A DNA stretch of 64,000 nucleotides, taken from NCBI GenBank assembly GCA_005503085.1, contig SCOI01000019.1, positions 1 to 64,000 on the forward strand, in the 5' to 3' direction. A program made the translations under genes and the position numbers. The stretch is from Burkholderiales bacterium C2. Its GTDB lineage: Bacteria; Pseudomonadota; Gammaproteobacteria; Burkholderiales; Burkholderiaceae_C. The stretch's first letter is position 1. Each line of letters begins with the position of its first letter. The notes under the pieces are model-generated. The model did not search any database and was not told the DNA's origin. It worked only from the letters and a program-made list of their open reading frames with translations. Positions 36,595-44,846 of the stretch are shown here, one piece after another.

Positions 36595-37548
36595 ATGACC
36601 GACATCACCATACAGAATTTTGAAACCGAACTGCTGCAGGCTTCGATGCAGCAGCCCGTGCTGCTGGACATCTGGGCCCCCTGGTGCGGCCCCTGCAAAA
36701 GCCTGGGCCCGGTGCTGGAAAAGCTCGAAGTCGCCTATGCCGGACGCTTCAAGCTGACCAAACTCAATAGCGACGAGCAGCCCGAGATCTCCAGCCAGCT
36801 GAGCCAGGCCTTCGGCGTGCGCTCGATCCCGTTTTGCGTGATGTTCGTCGGCGGCCAGCCGGTCGATGGCTTTGTCGGCGCCATCCCCGAGGCGCAGATC
36901 CGCGAGTTCCTCGACAAGCATGTGCCCAGCGGCGAGATGCTGGAAGCCGAGGCCGACCTGGCCGAGGCCGAGGAGCTGCTGGCCGAGGGTGATCTCGAGT
37001 CGGCGCTGACCAAGCTGCAGCAGGCGGTCGAGACCGATCCGGCCAACGAGACCGCACGCTACGACTACATCAAGGCCTTGCTGGAGCTGGGCCTGCTGCA
37101 GGACGCCAAGGCCGCGTTCGCGCCAGTGGCCGCCCAGGCCGCCGACACCATCACCCCGCATGCCCGCTTTGCCGCACTGGGCCAATGGCTGGCGGCCATC
37201 GAACAGACGGCCGGCGCCGATGTCGCGGCCCTGCAGTCGGCGATTGCCGCCAACAAGCGCGATTTCGAGGCCCGCTACGCGCTGGCCCGGACGCATCTGG
37301 CCGGCCAGCGCTTCACCGAGGCGATGGACGAGCTGCTGGAAATCATCATGCGCGACAAGGCCTGGAATTCAGAGGCCGCGCGCAAGAGCTATGTCGCCAT
37401 CCTTGAGCTGCTGACCAAGCCGGCGCCCAAGGCCCAGCCCGGCGCCGAGGCCAAGGGCACGCTGGAGCTGTCCGGCAAGGCGGTGGTGCCGCCCAGCGAT
37501 CCGCTGCTGGATCAGTACCGCCGCAAGCTCAGCATGGCCTTGTTCTAA
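36595..37548 (+). CDS. cnoX: Thioredoxin-TPR co-chaperone, CnoX (YbbN) type
   Basis: The 317-residue protein has an N-terminal thioredoxin domain (1-108) with an intact WCGPCK active site, unlike the SXXC of E. coli CnoX. A C-terminal TPR region (about 115-285) follows. Family members protect proteins from oxidative damage and hand them to chaperones. The intact CXXC suggests it may also be redox active. Its 3' end overlaps the convergent TPR gene by 4 nt. Confidence 0.88.
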   Translation: MTDITIQNFETELLQASMQQPVLLDIWAPWCGPCKSLGPVLEKLEVAYAGRFKLTKLNSDEQPEISSQLSQAFGVRSIPFCVMFVGGQPVDGFVGAIPEAQIREFLDKHVPSGEMLEAEADLAEAEELLAEGDLESALTKLQQAVETDPANETARYDYIKALLELGLLQDAKAAFAPVAAQAADTITPHARFAALGQWLAAIEQTAGADVAALQSAIAANKRDFEARYALARTHLAGQRFTEAMDELLEIIMRDKAWNSEAARKSYVAILELLTKPAPKAQPGAEAKGTLELSGKAVVPPSDPLLDQYRRKLSMALF

Positions 37549-38651
37549 GCCGGTCGGGACAGCCCGGCGCCTTCGAGCGCCTGGGCCCAGGCCCGCTGCT
37601 GGGCGGCGAACTCGGCCCACTCGGCCGCCGCACTGGCGGCATGGCGCTCGGCGGCCGCAGCGTCACCGAGCAGGCCATAGATCTGGGCCAGTCGGCTGTG
37701 CGTGGCGGCCCGGTCGTCGACATCGCAGGCCGGGTCCAGCTCGATCTCGGCCTCGCGCGCCTGCTGCAGCGCATGCTCACGCTGGCCCAGATTGCAGCGG
37801 CACCAGGCCAGATCGGCCAGCAGACTGCTGCCCAGCCGCGTCAGCCCCTTGGACATGGCCTGCGGCAGATGCTGCTCGTACAGCGCCTGGGCCTGGGCGA
37901 ACTCGCCTTGAACCGTCAGCACCTGGGCGCGCAGCACTGGCGTCAGCTCGGCCATCGCCGAGCCGCCGACGGCCGCATCGTAATGCTTGATCGAATCGGC
38001 CCCCAGCAGCAGCTCGGGCACCGGCCGGCTCGGGTGAGCCAGGCTCTCGCGCCGCACATGGGCGGTGCGCATCTCGGCCATGTTGTACATCAGGGCCGAC
38101 TGGCTGGCGTCGTCACCCTCGGCCGAGGCATGCTGGCGCGCCTGGCCATACCAGGCCTGGGCGGCCTCGGGCTGGTTGGCAAAGTGATGGGCCAGACCCA
38201 GCGCGATGGCGACCCGCACGCGCGCCGCATGGTGATCGGGCGCGGCCAGCTGCAGGCAGGCCTGGGCATGACCGATCAGCGCCTCGATGTCATGCCGCAC
38301 ATAGGCCAGATGGCACAGCCAGGCCGCGGCCAGCGCCTCGACCTCCTTGAGCTCGGCCAGCCTGGCGATCGCCTGGGCGCGCTGAATCTTCTCCCGCGCC
38401 GCGCTGCCGAAGTCGGTGAAGTAGCTCATCAGCCCTTCGGCGAAGTGCAGCCAGGCACCCAGCTGTGAATTCGGATGCTGGAAAGAGAGCTGATGCAGCG
38501 CCGTCAGCTCCACGCGGGCCTCGGTCAGCTGGCCATGGCGGGCCAGCAGCACGGCGCGCTGGGCGCGCAGGCCGGCGGACTGCAACTGACCGGAGGCTGC
38601 GGCGATCTGGGTGTCCAGCTGCCTCAGCAGGCGGGATTTGGCGGGGATCAT
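37545..38651 (-). CDS. TPR-like helical repeat protein of unknown function
   Basis: The 368-residue protein is almost all alpha helix, with alanine-rich repeats spaced like TPR motifs, for example AQALYEQHLPQAMSKG and HSRLAQIYGLLGDAAAAERH. There is no signal peptide, HTH or enzyme motif. It resembles the TPR part of GGDEF-TPR regulators but lacks any output domain. It lies 9 nt after purC on the same strand, so co-transcription is likely. The role is unknown. Confidence 0.72.
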   Translation of the reverse strand: MIPAKSRLLRQLDTQIAAASGQLQSAGLRAQRAVLLARHGQLTEARVELTALHQLSFQHPNSQLGAWLHFAEGLMSYFTDFGSAAREKIQRAQAIARLAELKEVEALAAAWLCHLAYVRHDIEALIGHAQACLQLAAPDHHAARVRVAIALGLAHHFANQPEAAQAWYGQARQHASAEGDDASQSALMYNMAEMRTAHVRRESLAHPSRPVPELLLGADSIKHYDAAVGGSAMAELTPVLRAQVLTVQGEFAQAQALYEQHLPQAMSKGLTRLGSSLLADLAWCRCNLGQREHALQQAREAEIELDPACDVDDRAATHSRLAQIYGLLGDAAAAERHAASAAAEWAEFAAQQRAWAQALEGAGLSRPA

Positions 38652-38660
38652 GGCCGGAGC

Positions 38661-39569
38661 TCAGCGCGTCAGGCGTTCCAGCGCCTCGCGGTATTTGGCG
38701 GCGGTCTTGGCGATCACCTCGGCCGGCAGCGCCGGCGCCGGCGCGGTCTTGCCCCAGGGCTTGCCGGCAACCGTGGCCTGCTCCAGCCAGTCGCGCACGA
38801 ACTGCTTGTCATAGCTGGGCGGGTTGATGCCCACCGCATAGCTCTCGATCGGCCAGTAGCGCGAGGAGTCGGGCGTCAGCACTTCGTCCATCAAGGTCAG
38901 CGTGCCATCGGCATCGAGGCCGAACTCGAACTTCGTATCGGCAATGATGATGCCCTTGGTCAGCGCATAGTCGGCGGCGCGCTGGTAGAGCTGGATGGAG
39001 ATGTCGCGCACCCGGGTGGCCAGGTCCAGGCCGATGATTTCGACCATCTTGTCGAAGGAAATGTTCTCGTCGTGATCGCCCATCTCGGCCTTGGTGGCTG
39101 GCGTGAAGATCGGTGCGGGCAGCTTGGATGCGTTCTGCAGCCCGGCCGGCAGCGCGACGCCACAGACCTGGCCGTTCTTCTGATACTCGGCCCAGCCGCT
39201 GCCGGCCAGATAGCCACGCACCACCGCCTCGACCGGCAGCGGCTTCAGGCGCTTGACCAGCATGGCGCGGTCCTGGACCTGGGCTTTCTCGGCCGCGCTG
39301 CTGACCGCCGACAGCGGATCCTCGCCGGTCAGGTGGTTGGGTACGATGCCATCCAGCTTGTCGAACCAGAACAGCGCCATCTGCGTCAGCAGCGCGCCCT
39401 TGCCGGGGATGGGCTCGCCCATGATCACGTCGAAAGCCGACAGCCGGTCGCTGGCGATCATCAGGATGCGATCTGCGCCCACCGCATAGTTTTCGCGCAC
39501 CTTGCCGCGAGCGATCAGGGGGAGCGAGGTCAGCGAGGACTGAAGCAAGGTGGGCAGGGCAGCGGTCAT
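38661..39569 (-). CDS. purC: Phosphoribosylaminoimidazole-succinocarboxamide synthase
   Basis: The 302-residue SAICAR synthase joins CAIR and aspartate using ATP. Motifs are [29 protein letters not shown] near the start, [11 protein letters not shown], and [29 protein letters not shown]. It is the long form common in this order. It follows the fba terminator, so it probably has its own promoter within the 90-nt gap. Confidence 0.96.
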   Translation of the reverse strand: MTAALPTLLQSSLTSLPLIARGKVRENYAVGADRILMIASDRLSAFDVIMGEPIPGKGALLTQMALFWFDKLDGIVPNHLTGEDPLSAVSSAAEKAQVQDRAMLVKRLKPLPVEAVVRGYLAGSGWAEYQKNGQVCGVALPAGLQNASKLPAPIFTPATKAEMGDHDENISFDKMVEIIGLDLATRVRDISIQLYQRAADYALTKGIIIADTKFEFGLDADGTLTLMDEVLTPDSSRYWPIESYAVGINPPSYDKQFVRDWLEQATVAGKPWGKTAPAPALPAEVIAKTAAKYREALERLTR

Positions 39570-39609
39570 GGTGGGGGTTTCCTGAGCAAGGGCCGGATTT
39601 TAGGACGTT

Positions 39610-39631
39610 AAAAAGCCCGCCGAGGCGGGCT
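39610..39631 (-). terminator. Intrinsic terminator after fba
   Basis: GCCCGCC (39615-39621) and GGCGGGC (39624-39630) form a hairpin. On the minus strand it is followed by five T (complement of A at 39610-39614). Confidence 0.8.
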
Positions 39632-39658
39632 TCGCACGAGCGTGGTGCTGGCCCAGGC

Positions 39659-40723
39659 TTACTGGACGACCTGGTTCAGCTCGCCGCGCGCGTAGGCGGC
39701 GGCAATGTCGACCAGGCTGCGCGGCTTGATCTTGCCGGCCTGGCCCTCGCAGCCGAACTCCAGATAGCGCGCCTTGCAGACCAGCTTGGCGGCCTCGCGG
39801 GCCGGCTTCAGCCATTCGCGGGCATCGAACTTGTCGGGGTTCTCGGCCAGGAACTTGCGCACCGCACCGGTCATCGCGAGACGGATGTCGGTGTCGATAT
39901 TGATCTTGCGCACGCCGTGCTTGATGGCTTCCTGGATCTCCTCGACCGGCACGCCGAAGGTCTCCTTCATCTTGCCGCCGTACTGGTTGATGATGGCCAG
40001 CAGCTCCTGCGGCACGCTCGACGAGCCGTGCATCACCAGATGGGTATTGGGAATGCGCTTGTGGATTTCCTTGACGCGGCCGATCGCCAGGATGTCGCCG
40101 GTGGGCTTGCGCGAGAACTTGTAGGCGCCGTGGCTGGTACCGATGGCGATGGCCAGCGCGTCCAGCTGGGTGGCCTTGACGAAGACGGCGGCTTCCTCGG
40201 GGTCGGTCAGCATCTGGCTGTGGTCCAGCTTGCCCTCGGCGCCGATGCCGTCTTCCTCGCCGGCCTCGCCGGTTTCCAGATTGCCCAGGCAGCCCAGCTC
40301 ACCCTCGACGGTGACGCCAACCTTGTGCGACATCTCGACGACCTTGCGGGTCACCTCCATGTTGTACTCGAAGGAGGCCGGGGTCTTGCCGTCCTCCATC
40401 AGCGAGCCGTCCATCATCACCGAGCCAAAGCCCAGATTGATCGCGCCCTCGCAGACCTTGGGGCTGGTGCCGTGGTCCTGGTGCATCACCAGCGGGATGT
40501 GCGGGTAGGCCTCGACGGCCGCCTGGATCAGGTGCTTGATGAAGGCCTCGCCGGCGTATTTGCGGGCGCCGGCCGAGGCCTGCAGGATCACGGGCGCACC
40601 GACCTCGTCGGCGGCGGCCATCACGGCCTGGACCTGCTCGAGGTTGTTGACGTTGAAGGCTGGAATGCCGTAGCCGTGTTCGGCGGCATGGTCCAGCAAC
40701 TGACGCATGGAGACGAGAGCCAT
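39659..40723 (-). CDS. fba: Class II fructose-bisphosphate aldolase
   Basis: The 354-residue zinc-dependent TIM barrel (class IIB/CbbA type) reversibly splits fructose 1,6-bisphosphate. Metal and phosphate motifs are [10 protein letters not shown] (zinc His and catalytic Asp), [42 protein letters not shown] and KINIDTD. The ATG at 40723 begins [19 protein letters not shown], the usual N-terminus. In related genomes fba normally follows pyk directly; here the ATPase gene and the retron intervene. Confidence 0.96.
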   Translation of the reverse strand: MALVSMRQLLDHAAEHGYGIPAFNVNNLEQVQAVMAAADEVGAPVILQASAGARKYAGEAFIKHLIQAAVEAYPHIPLVMHQDHGTSPKVCEGAINLGFGSVMMDGSLMEDGKTPASFEYNMEVTRKVVEMSHKVGVTVEGELGCLGNLETGEAGEEDGIGAEGKLDHSQMLTDPEEAAVFVKATQLDALAIAIGTSHGAYKFSRKPTGDILAIGRVKEIHKRIPNTHLVMHGSSSVPQELLAIINQYGGKMKETFGVPVEEIQEAIKHGVRKINIDTDIRLAMTGAVRKFLAENPDKFDAREWLKPAREAAKLVCKARYLEFGCEGQAGKIKPRSLVDIAAAYARGELNQVVQ

Positions 40724-40965
40724 GAGGAAGATCCTCGCTGAAGTTGAAGAATTCTTGCGGGCGCGGCCCAAGGTAACCGCGCCGTAACTGCGACCGATTC
40801 TAACGGCGCACCATCGCCACGGCGCCCATGCCCCCTGGATACGGGTCGGTACAAGCGCGCTTGCGGCTGGACAGGCCTGCCGCTAGGCTCGGCACGGTGT
40901 TTTCGGGCCTATTTCGCCGCATGCTGCGCGGGGCGGCCGGGGCACACTGGGGTGGGAGCCCTGCC
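40724..40965. other. Divergent region between fba and the ATPase/STAS-like gene
   Basis: The 242-bp GC-rich gap must hold both promoters. A GGGAG ribosome site precedes the ATG at 40966. I see no repeat, RNA gene or strong promoter consensus. Confidence 0.35.
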
Positions 40966-41985
40966 ATGACACGCCTAGCCATCGACCACCTGACCCTCTG
41001 GATCAGCGCCGCCGCGCGCGAACACTCGCATGATCTGGTCGCCCATGTGGAGGAGCGCACCGGCGCCAGCCGCCGCGCGGTGCAGGCCGCGTTGCGCCGC
41101 CTGGTCGACGCCCATTGGCTGACGCGCAGCGGCACGAGCCGCCGCCCGGTCTATGCCCCCGGCCTGCTGCGCCAGGTGGCTCGCAGCTACACGCTGCACG
41201 GCCTGCAGGAGGACCTGCCCTGGCAGCGCGACTTCGCCCCCAATTTCGATCTGCCGCCCCAGGTGACCCGGATGATCCAGCATGGCTTCACCGAGCTGGT
41301 CAATAACGCGGCCGACCACAGCGGTGGTTCGAGCGTGACCGTCTCGCTGCGCCAGACCCCCAGCCATGTGCAGCTGCTGGTCTCCGACGACGGCTGCGGC
41401 GTGTTCGACAAGATCTGCGCGGCGTTTGATATCGCCGATGCCCAGCACGCGATGCTCGAACTCTCAAAGGGACGGCTGACCAGCCAGCCCGAGCAGCACA
41501 CCGGCCGCGGCCTGTTCTTCAGCTCGCAGCTGGCCGATGTGTTCGACATCCATGCCAACAACACCGCCTTCCAGCGCCGCGCCTGGGAGTCGACCGGCTG
41601 GCAGCGGGGCCGCCCGCTGCCGCGCCAGGGCAGCTCGATCTATATGGCGATCGCGCTGGACACCAAGCGCACGCTCGATCAGGTGCTGGAAGCCTGGAGC
41701 ACGGCGGGCGATGGCATCGAGTTCGACCAGACGACGATTGCCTTGCGGCTCCTGGCCGGCCCGGGTCAGCCGCTGGACTCACGCGCACAGGCGCGACGCG
41801 TCGCCGCCCGGCTGCCGATGTTCAAGCGCGCCGAGATCAGCTTCGACGGCGTGGCCGATGTCGGCCATGGCTTTGCCGACGAGCTGTTCCGCGTGTTCGC
41901 GCGGGCGCACAAGGAGGTGGAGCTGCTGCCCACCCATATGACGCCGCGCATCGCGGCCCTGGTCAAGAGCGCGCAGAACGGTTGA
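40966..41985 (+). CDS. ATP-binding protein with STAS-like DUF4325 domain
   Basis: The 339-residue protein has an N-terminal helix-turn-helix-like region (VEERTGASRRAVQAALRRLVDAHWL, about 27-51). A GHKL/HATPase domain follows, with N box FTELVNNAADHSGG (about 107-120), G1 SDDGCGVFDKI and a loop HTGRGLFFSS. The C-terminal STAS-like DUF4325 domain (about 250-330) contains SFDGVADVGHGFADELFRVFA. There is no His phosphorylation site, so this is an anti-sigma-like or ATPase switch. It is GC-rich like the host and converges on the retron. Whether it is linked to the retron is unknown. Confidence 0.75.
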   Translation: MTRLAIDHLTLWISAAAREHSHDLVAHVEERTGASRRAVQAALRRLVDAHWLTRSGTSRRPVYAPGLLRQVARSYTLHGLQEDLPWQRDFAPNFDLPPQVTRMIQHGFTELVNNAADHSGGSSVTVSLRQTPSHVQLLVSDDGCGVFDKICAAFDIADAQHAMLELSKGRLTSQPEQHTGRGLFFSSQLADVFDIHANNTAFQRRAWESTGWQRGRPLPRQGSSIYMAIALDTKRTLDQVLEAWSTAGDGIEFDQTTIALRLLAGPGQPLDSRAQARRVAARLPMFKRAEISFDGVADVGHGFADELFRVFARAHKEVELLPTHMTPRIAALVKSAQNG

Positions 41986-42165
41986 TTCCGCTTTGCCGTT
42001 GTCCGACTAGTCAGCCGGCCGAGTCAGGCCCGAAAAGAACTGGCATCAATTCATTGGGTTCAGATTCAAGACCTGCGACGAACGCGCATGAAGGGTTCGT
42101 GTAACCCTGGGCTCGCATTCCGCAACGCAAGGCCTGACCCTCGGCGTGCTGCTCACGTGGAGAGA
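41986..42165. other. Convergent gap between ATPase gene and retron RT
   Basis: The composition shifts from GC-rich to AT-richer across this gap. A small inverted repeat AGGGTT/AACCCT (42092-42097, 42103-42108) could end transcription, but no T tract follows. No direct repeat or attachment site is evident. Confidence 0.35.
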
Positions 42166-43110
42166 TCAGGAAGCGGGCAATCGAAATGGCAGTTGTAGAG
42201 CAGCGAATGCGGCGTCGCCATACTTTCGGAGCAGAGTGTAAATATATTCTGGCTCAACAGACCAGACGTATGAAATATTACCTCGCAGCTGAGCCACCTC
42301 CGCCTCCATTAACAACCCATTGACGAACCGATGCATTTGCGCACGAAGCTCTCTCTTCCTTTCCCTCCCAATGGAAATTCTTCCATCTGGCGTCAAGTTC
42401 AATCCAACGAGGCTTCGGTTATTCCTTCTCGAAACGTTAACTGTCTTTTCGTCATTAATTGAGAGCCTTGGGTAATCCAACCGCCCTAGCAAAGATCGAA
42501 TAAAGTCGTACGCATCACTCAACTTATTTGGCTCGTTGGTAGACAAGGCCAGATCATCTGCGTACCGGCTATACGAAATACAATTTCCGACACAATACAG
42601 CGACAGCTCCTCATCAAACGCATGCAGCATCGAGTTCGAGACAAATGGTGACGAGGGAGCCCCGATAGAAAGACACCTTTTGCCCGTTTTCTTGTTCTTC
42701 CAAGTGAGGAGATTGACAAGCAACCCAACATCCTCTTCAGATATATTTGTATGCGCCTTGATGTGTTGACCGACGTGAATGGCGGATATCGAAGGGAAGA
42801 AGTCAGAAAAATCCAATTTAAGCAAGAATCTTGAGTCTATATGCCTGCCGGCATGATCGCCTATTGACAATCCTCGCCGATAGGCAATAGCAGCCTCATG
42901 AATCGGCCATTCATTAATCACCTTGCTTACAACAAATCGCTGGAGGCGCTTAATCTCTGGAGCCGGCTGAGCAATTACTCTAAATCCTGACCCGGACCTC
43001 TTCGGTATTTCATAGACTTTATATCTATAACAAGCGGTTGCAATGAGAGCAAATAGCTCACTCCTAGCGATTGGCAATCCAGCGCCAAGTTTTTCGAGAA
43101 GGCTACTCAT
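42166..43110 (-). CDS. Retron reverse transcriptase
   Basis: The 314-residue RT has the palm motifs FLLKLDFSDFFPSI (first catalytic Asp100), GAPSSPFVSN, and SRYADDLALS with the YADD box at 183-186. A C-terminal region (about 230-314) should bind the msr RNA. The conserved VTG of the retron Y region appears here as SLVGLNL (233-239). Retron RTs start DNA synthesis from a 2'-OH of a guanosine in the msr RNA. The gene overlaps the effector gene by 4 nt and lacks the thumb-maturase domain of group II intron RTs. Low GC (27 of 60 bases in 42541-42600) marks it as acquired. Confidence 0.93.
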   Translation of the reverse strand: MSSLLEKLGAGLPIARSELFALIATACYRYKVYEIPKRSGSGFRVIAQPAPEIKRLQRFVVSKVINEWPIHEAAIAYRRGLSIGDHAGRHIDSRFLLKLDFSDFFPSISAIHVGQHIKAHTNISEEDVGLLVNLLTWKNKKTGKRCLSIGAPSSPFVSNSMLHAFDEELSLYCVGNCISYSRYADDLALSTNEPNKLSDAYDFIRSLLGRLDYPRLSINDEKTVNVSRRNNRSLVGLNLTPDGRISIGRERKRELRAQMHRFVNGLLMEAEVAQLRGNISYVWSVEPEYIYTLLRKYGDAAFAALQLPFRLPAS

Positions 43111-44045
43111 CTTCCAGCCTCGCCGAACACCAGTGCATACGCCTTGGCCAGCGCCGACCCCTCAATCCGAGATTCGGCAATTTTTGCGGAAACCCTGGAC
43201 CGATTGAACGGCTTGCTAGAATCCACACCCCGATAGTCTATCCATGTCTTTGACCTATCCACAGGGAAGTAATATAAAGTCCCACCGTATCGCCTGACTC
43301 CAATAAGCCCAGCCTTGCCCAATGCAAACAGTATTTGGTGGATACGCGCTTCATTGACGACAACCCCAAAGTAGCCATACGCAGCTTTGATGTCCGTAAA
43401 CGTCGCGAGCTCAAGGATCGTTACAATATCGAGCGCCAGTATGATTTGGTGCTGCTTCCCAGTTTCAACAAACTGTCTTGGCTTGCGGCCTCCAGACATT
43501 TTTGCATCCACAGAAGAAATAATTACATTGATGTCTGAGTCAAAATCCAAAATATCTCGGTCTGGAATAACACAAACAGATAATGGATCTTTAGCTTCAA
43601 GCTGGCGCAATGGCCCGAGGCTAATAAATGATTTCTTTGGGTGGCGATCTTCAAGGACCACAACTACGAGTTGATCGCGCAGGGACTCAATCTGTGAAAA
43701 TGCACCTAATTCTGCAATTGCCCCTGGCGCCTCTAGAAATATAACAACGGCGGTAGTGAGATAACCAAGATCTTCTTCAAATAGCAAAAGATCAGAGTAT
43801 TTATTGAACTCACTCCAGTCGTCATAATTCTCTGGCAATAGTAGCTGACCCGCGAGCGCCGGCCGATTGGCCTTGAACCAGCGGACAAAAGCGTCTCTTT
43901 GCGAGAGTGGTCGAGGTGTCGTGCCAAGCTGAGCATCACGCGTCAGTTGGCCGCCGAAAACGGCAATGCAATTAGGGAATGATTGAATGTTGGCACCGTC
44001 ATTTGACGCCGCAGCAAGCAATACATCGATCCCTAATTGGCTCAT
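43107..44045 (-). CDS. Retron effector: nucleoside deoxyribosyltransferase-like domain plus winged helix
   Basis: The 312-residue protein has an N-terminal Rossmann-like domain (about 25-190) with the motif FLEAPGAIAELGAFS (about 103-117). Its paired Glu (E105, E112) match the NDT-like domain of type II-A retron effectors such as Eco1. The C-terminal part (about 195-265) looks like a winged helix (LDIVTILELATF, then VVVNEARIHQILFALGKAGLIGVRRYGGTLYYF). In Eco1 this effector is held inactive by RT-msDNA and attacks nucleotides (NAD+) when released; that role here is by family. ATG 44045 begins MSQLGIDVLL. A GTG at 44078 lies inside the msd stem and is rejected. No ribosome site is visible. Confidence 0.85.
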   Translation of the reverse strand: MSQLGIDVLLAAASNDGANIQSFPNCIAVFGGQLTRDAQLGTTPRPLSQRDAFVRWFKANRPALAGQLLLPENYDDWSEFNKYSDLLLFEEDLGYLTTAVVIFLEAPGAIAELGAFSQIESLRDQLVVVVLEDRHPKKSFISLGPLRQLEAKDPLSVCVIPDRDILDFDSDINVIISSVDAKMSGGRKPRQFVETGKQHQIILALDIVTILELATFTDIKAAYGYFGVVVNEARIHQILFALGKAGLIGVRRYGGTLYYFPVDRSKTWIDYRGVDSSKPFNRSRVSAKIAESRIEGSALAKAYALVFGEAGR

Positions 44046-44050
44046 TATTA

Positions 44051-44234
44051 TGGGTTCAGCTACCCAAATTACAGGCACGAAAGCGGCCCCGCCGCCACTC
44101 GTGACATACCTGGCGCGAGTGGCGGCGGGGCCGCTTTCGTGCCGTCGATGTCGTTCAAAAAAATTCCGTCTGGCGAAACGCCCGACGATGGCTTGGGACT
44201 AGCCCTTCACCACAATCGCGTAGCTGAGGGCCCA
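44051..44234 (-). ncRNA. Retron msr-msd non-coding RNA
   Basis: Read on the minus strand, TCAGCTAC (a1, 44220-44227) pairs with GTAGCTGA (a2, 44056-44063). TGGG/CCCA adds 4 bp after an internal loop (44231-44234 with 44051-44054). Just inside a1 is GCG, whose first G (44219) is the candidate branching guanosine. The msr part holds small hairpins, including CGTC-GGGCG-TTT-CGCC-A-GACG (about 44166-44187) with a UUU loop. The msd part holds a perfect 28-bp stem with a 14-nt loop (44074-44143), preceded by seven U. The msDNA should read as the plus strand from about 44064. The RNA lies immediately upstream of the effector and RT genes, as in type II-A retrons. Confidence 0.88.
44074..44143. repeat. 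Perfect 28-bp inverted repeat: msd stem
   Basis: Left arm 44074-44101 begins GGCACGAAAGCGG and right arm 44116-44143 ends CCGCTTTCGTGCC; every base pairs. The loop is TGACATACCTGGCG on the plus strand. It is GC-rich inside a low-GC island, and is the double-stranded part of the predicted msDNA. Confidence 0.95.
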
Positions 44235-44846
44235 ATTATTCAGCCAACTTCCCCCCCCCGAACAACAACGTTTCCCCTGATGCGACATCTTTAAGTGTTG
44301 CGCGCTAGATGCATTGATGCGTAGAGCATAGGTTCGCCGAAGAAATCTAAACCCACATCTGAGATCGCAGGGCTCTGGTACTGAGATCCACCCTCCGCCC
44401 AAACGTATGGCATCCAGAAGACAGTGCGGCGATTCGAAAATCGAAGTCGGGTCTCAAATCAAGAGACCTTTTGCGCCCGAGTGGTGGGTCATTAGCAAAG
44501 TCTTGATTGCAGAAGCAGGGAGCGGACCGACGCCGGGTAGCGGGCGTGCGCGCCTGCTCCCTATCACCCGGTGCCGGCCTCCTACCCTTTTTCCTGCGCA
44601 ACGTCGCCAACCTGCATTCCGCCTCTCGATCACTGGTGATTTGCGAGGAGAACACGACTGTGGTGCGACTAACGTGGTGAGCAGGAGGGCGGCAAGTCTG
44701 AGGAAGGGGCCGAGGCAGGATGACACGGAGCAGCGGGCCTGCACGTCCTTCTGCGCTCTATGTAAAGCCCTTACCGTGTGACCATCACGAGGCAATGCGC
44801 AAAGGGCGAAATCCTGTCACCACACAACCGATGGCATGGAAATCCG
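44235..44846. other. Retron leader and upstream junction, no confident gene
   Basis: This 612-bp stretch lies between the retron RNA and the pyk stop. It holds a run of nine C (44251-44259; G on the retron strand) shortly before a1. Several short open frames occur on both strands without ribosome sites, conserved motifs or host-like codon use. Composition is mixed, becoming GC-richer toward pyk. The retron promoter should be near 44240-44330, but no consensus stands out. It may contain remnants of earlier insertions. Confidence 0.5.

Noticed and set aside
42056-42110. tRNA-like GGTTC segment in the gap beside the retron RT
   Set aside because: It lacks acceptor stem, anticodon arm and CCA context; only a short inverted repeat remains.
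44046-44078. GTG 44078 as start of the retron effector
   Set aside because: It lies inside the 3' arm of the msd stem; the ATG at 44045 begins the conserved part of the protein.
44074-44163. The 28-bp hairpin as a transcription terminator
   Set aside because: The U7 tract lies before the hairpin on the retron strand and no T tract follows it on the plus strand; a1/a2 pairing and RT context explain it as msd.
44347-44795. Short frames on both strands upstream of the retron as genes or transposase remnants
   Set aside because: No ribosome site, no recognisable motif and no consistent codon use.
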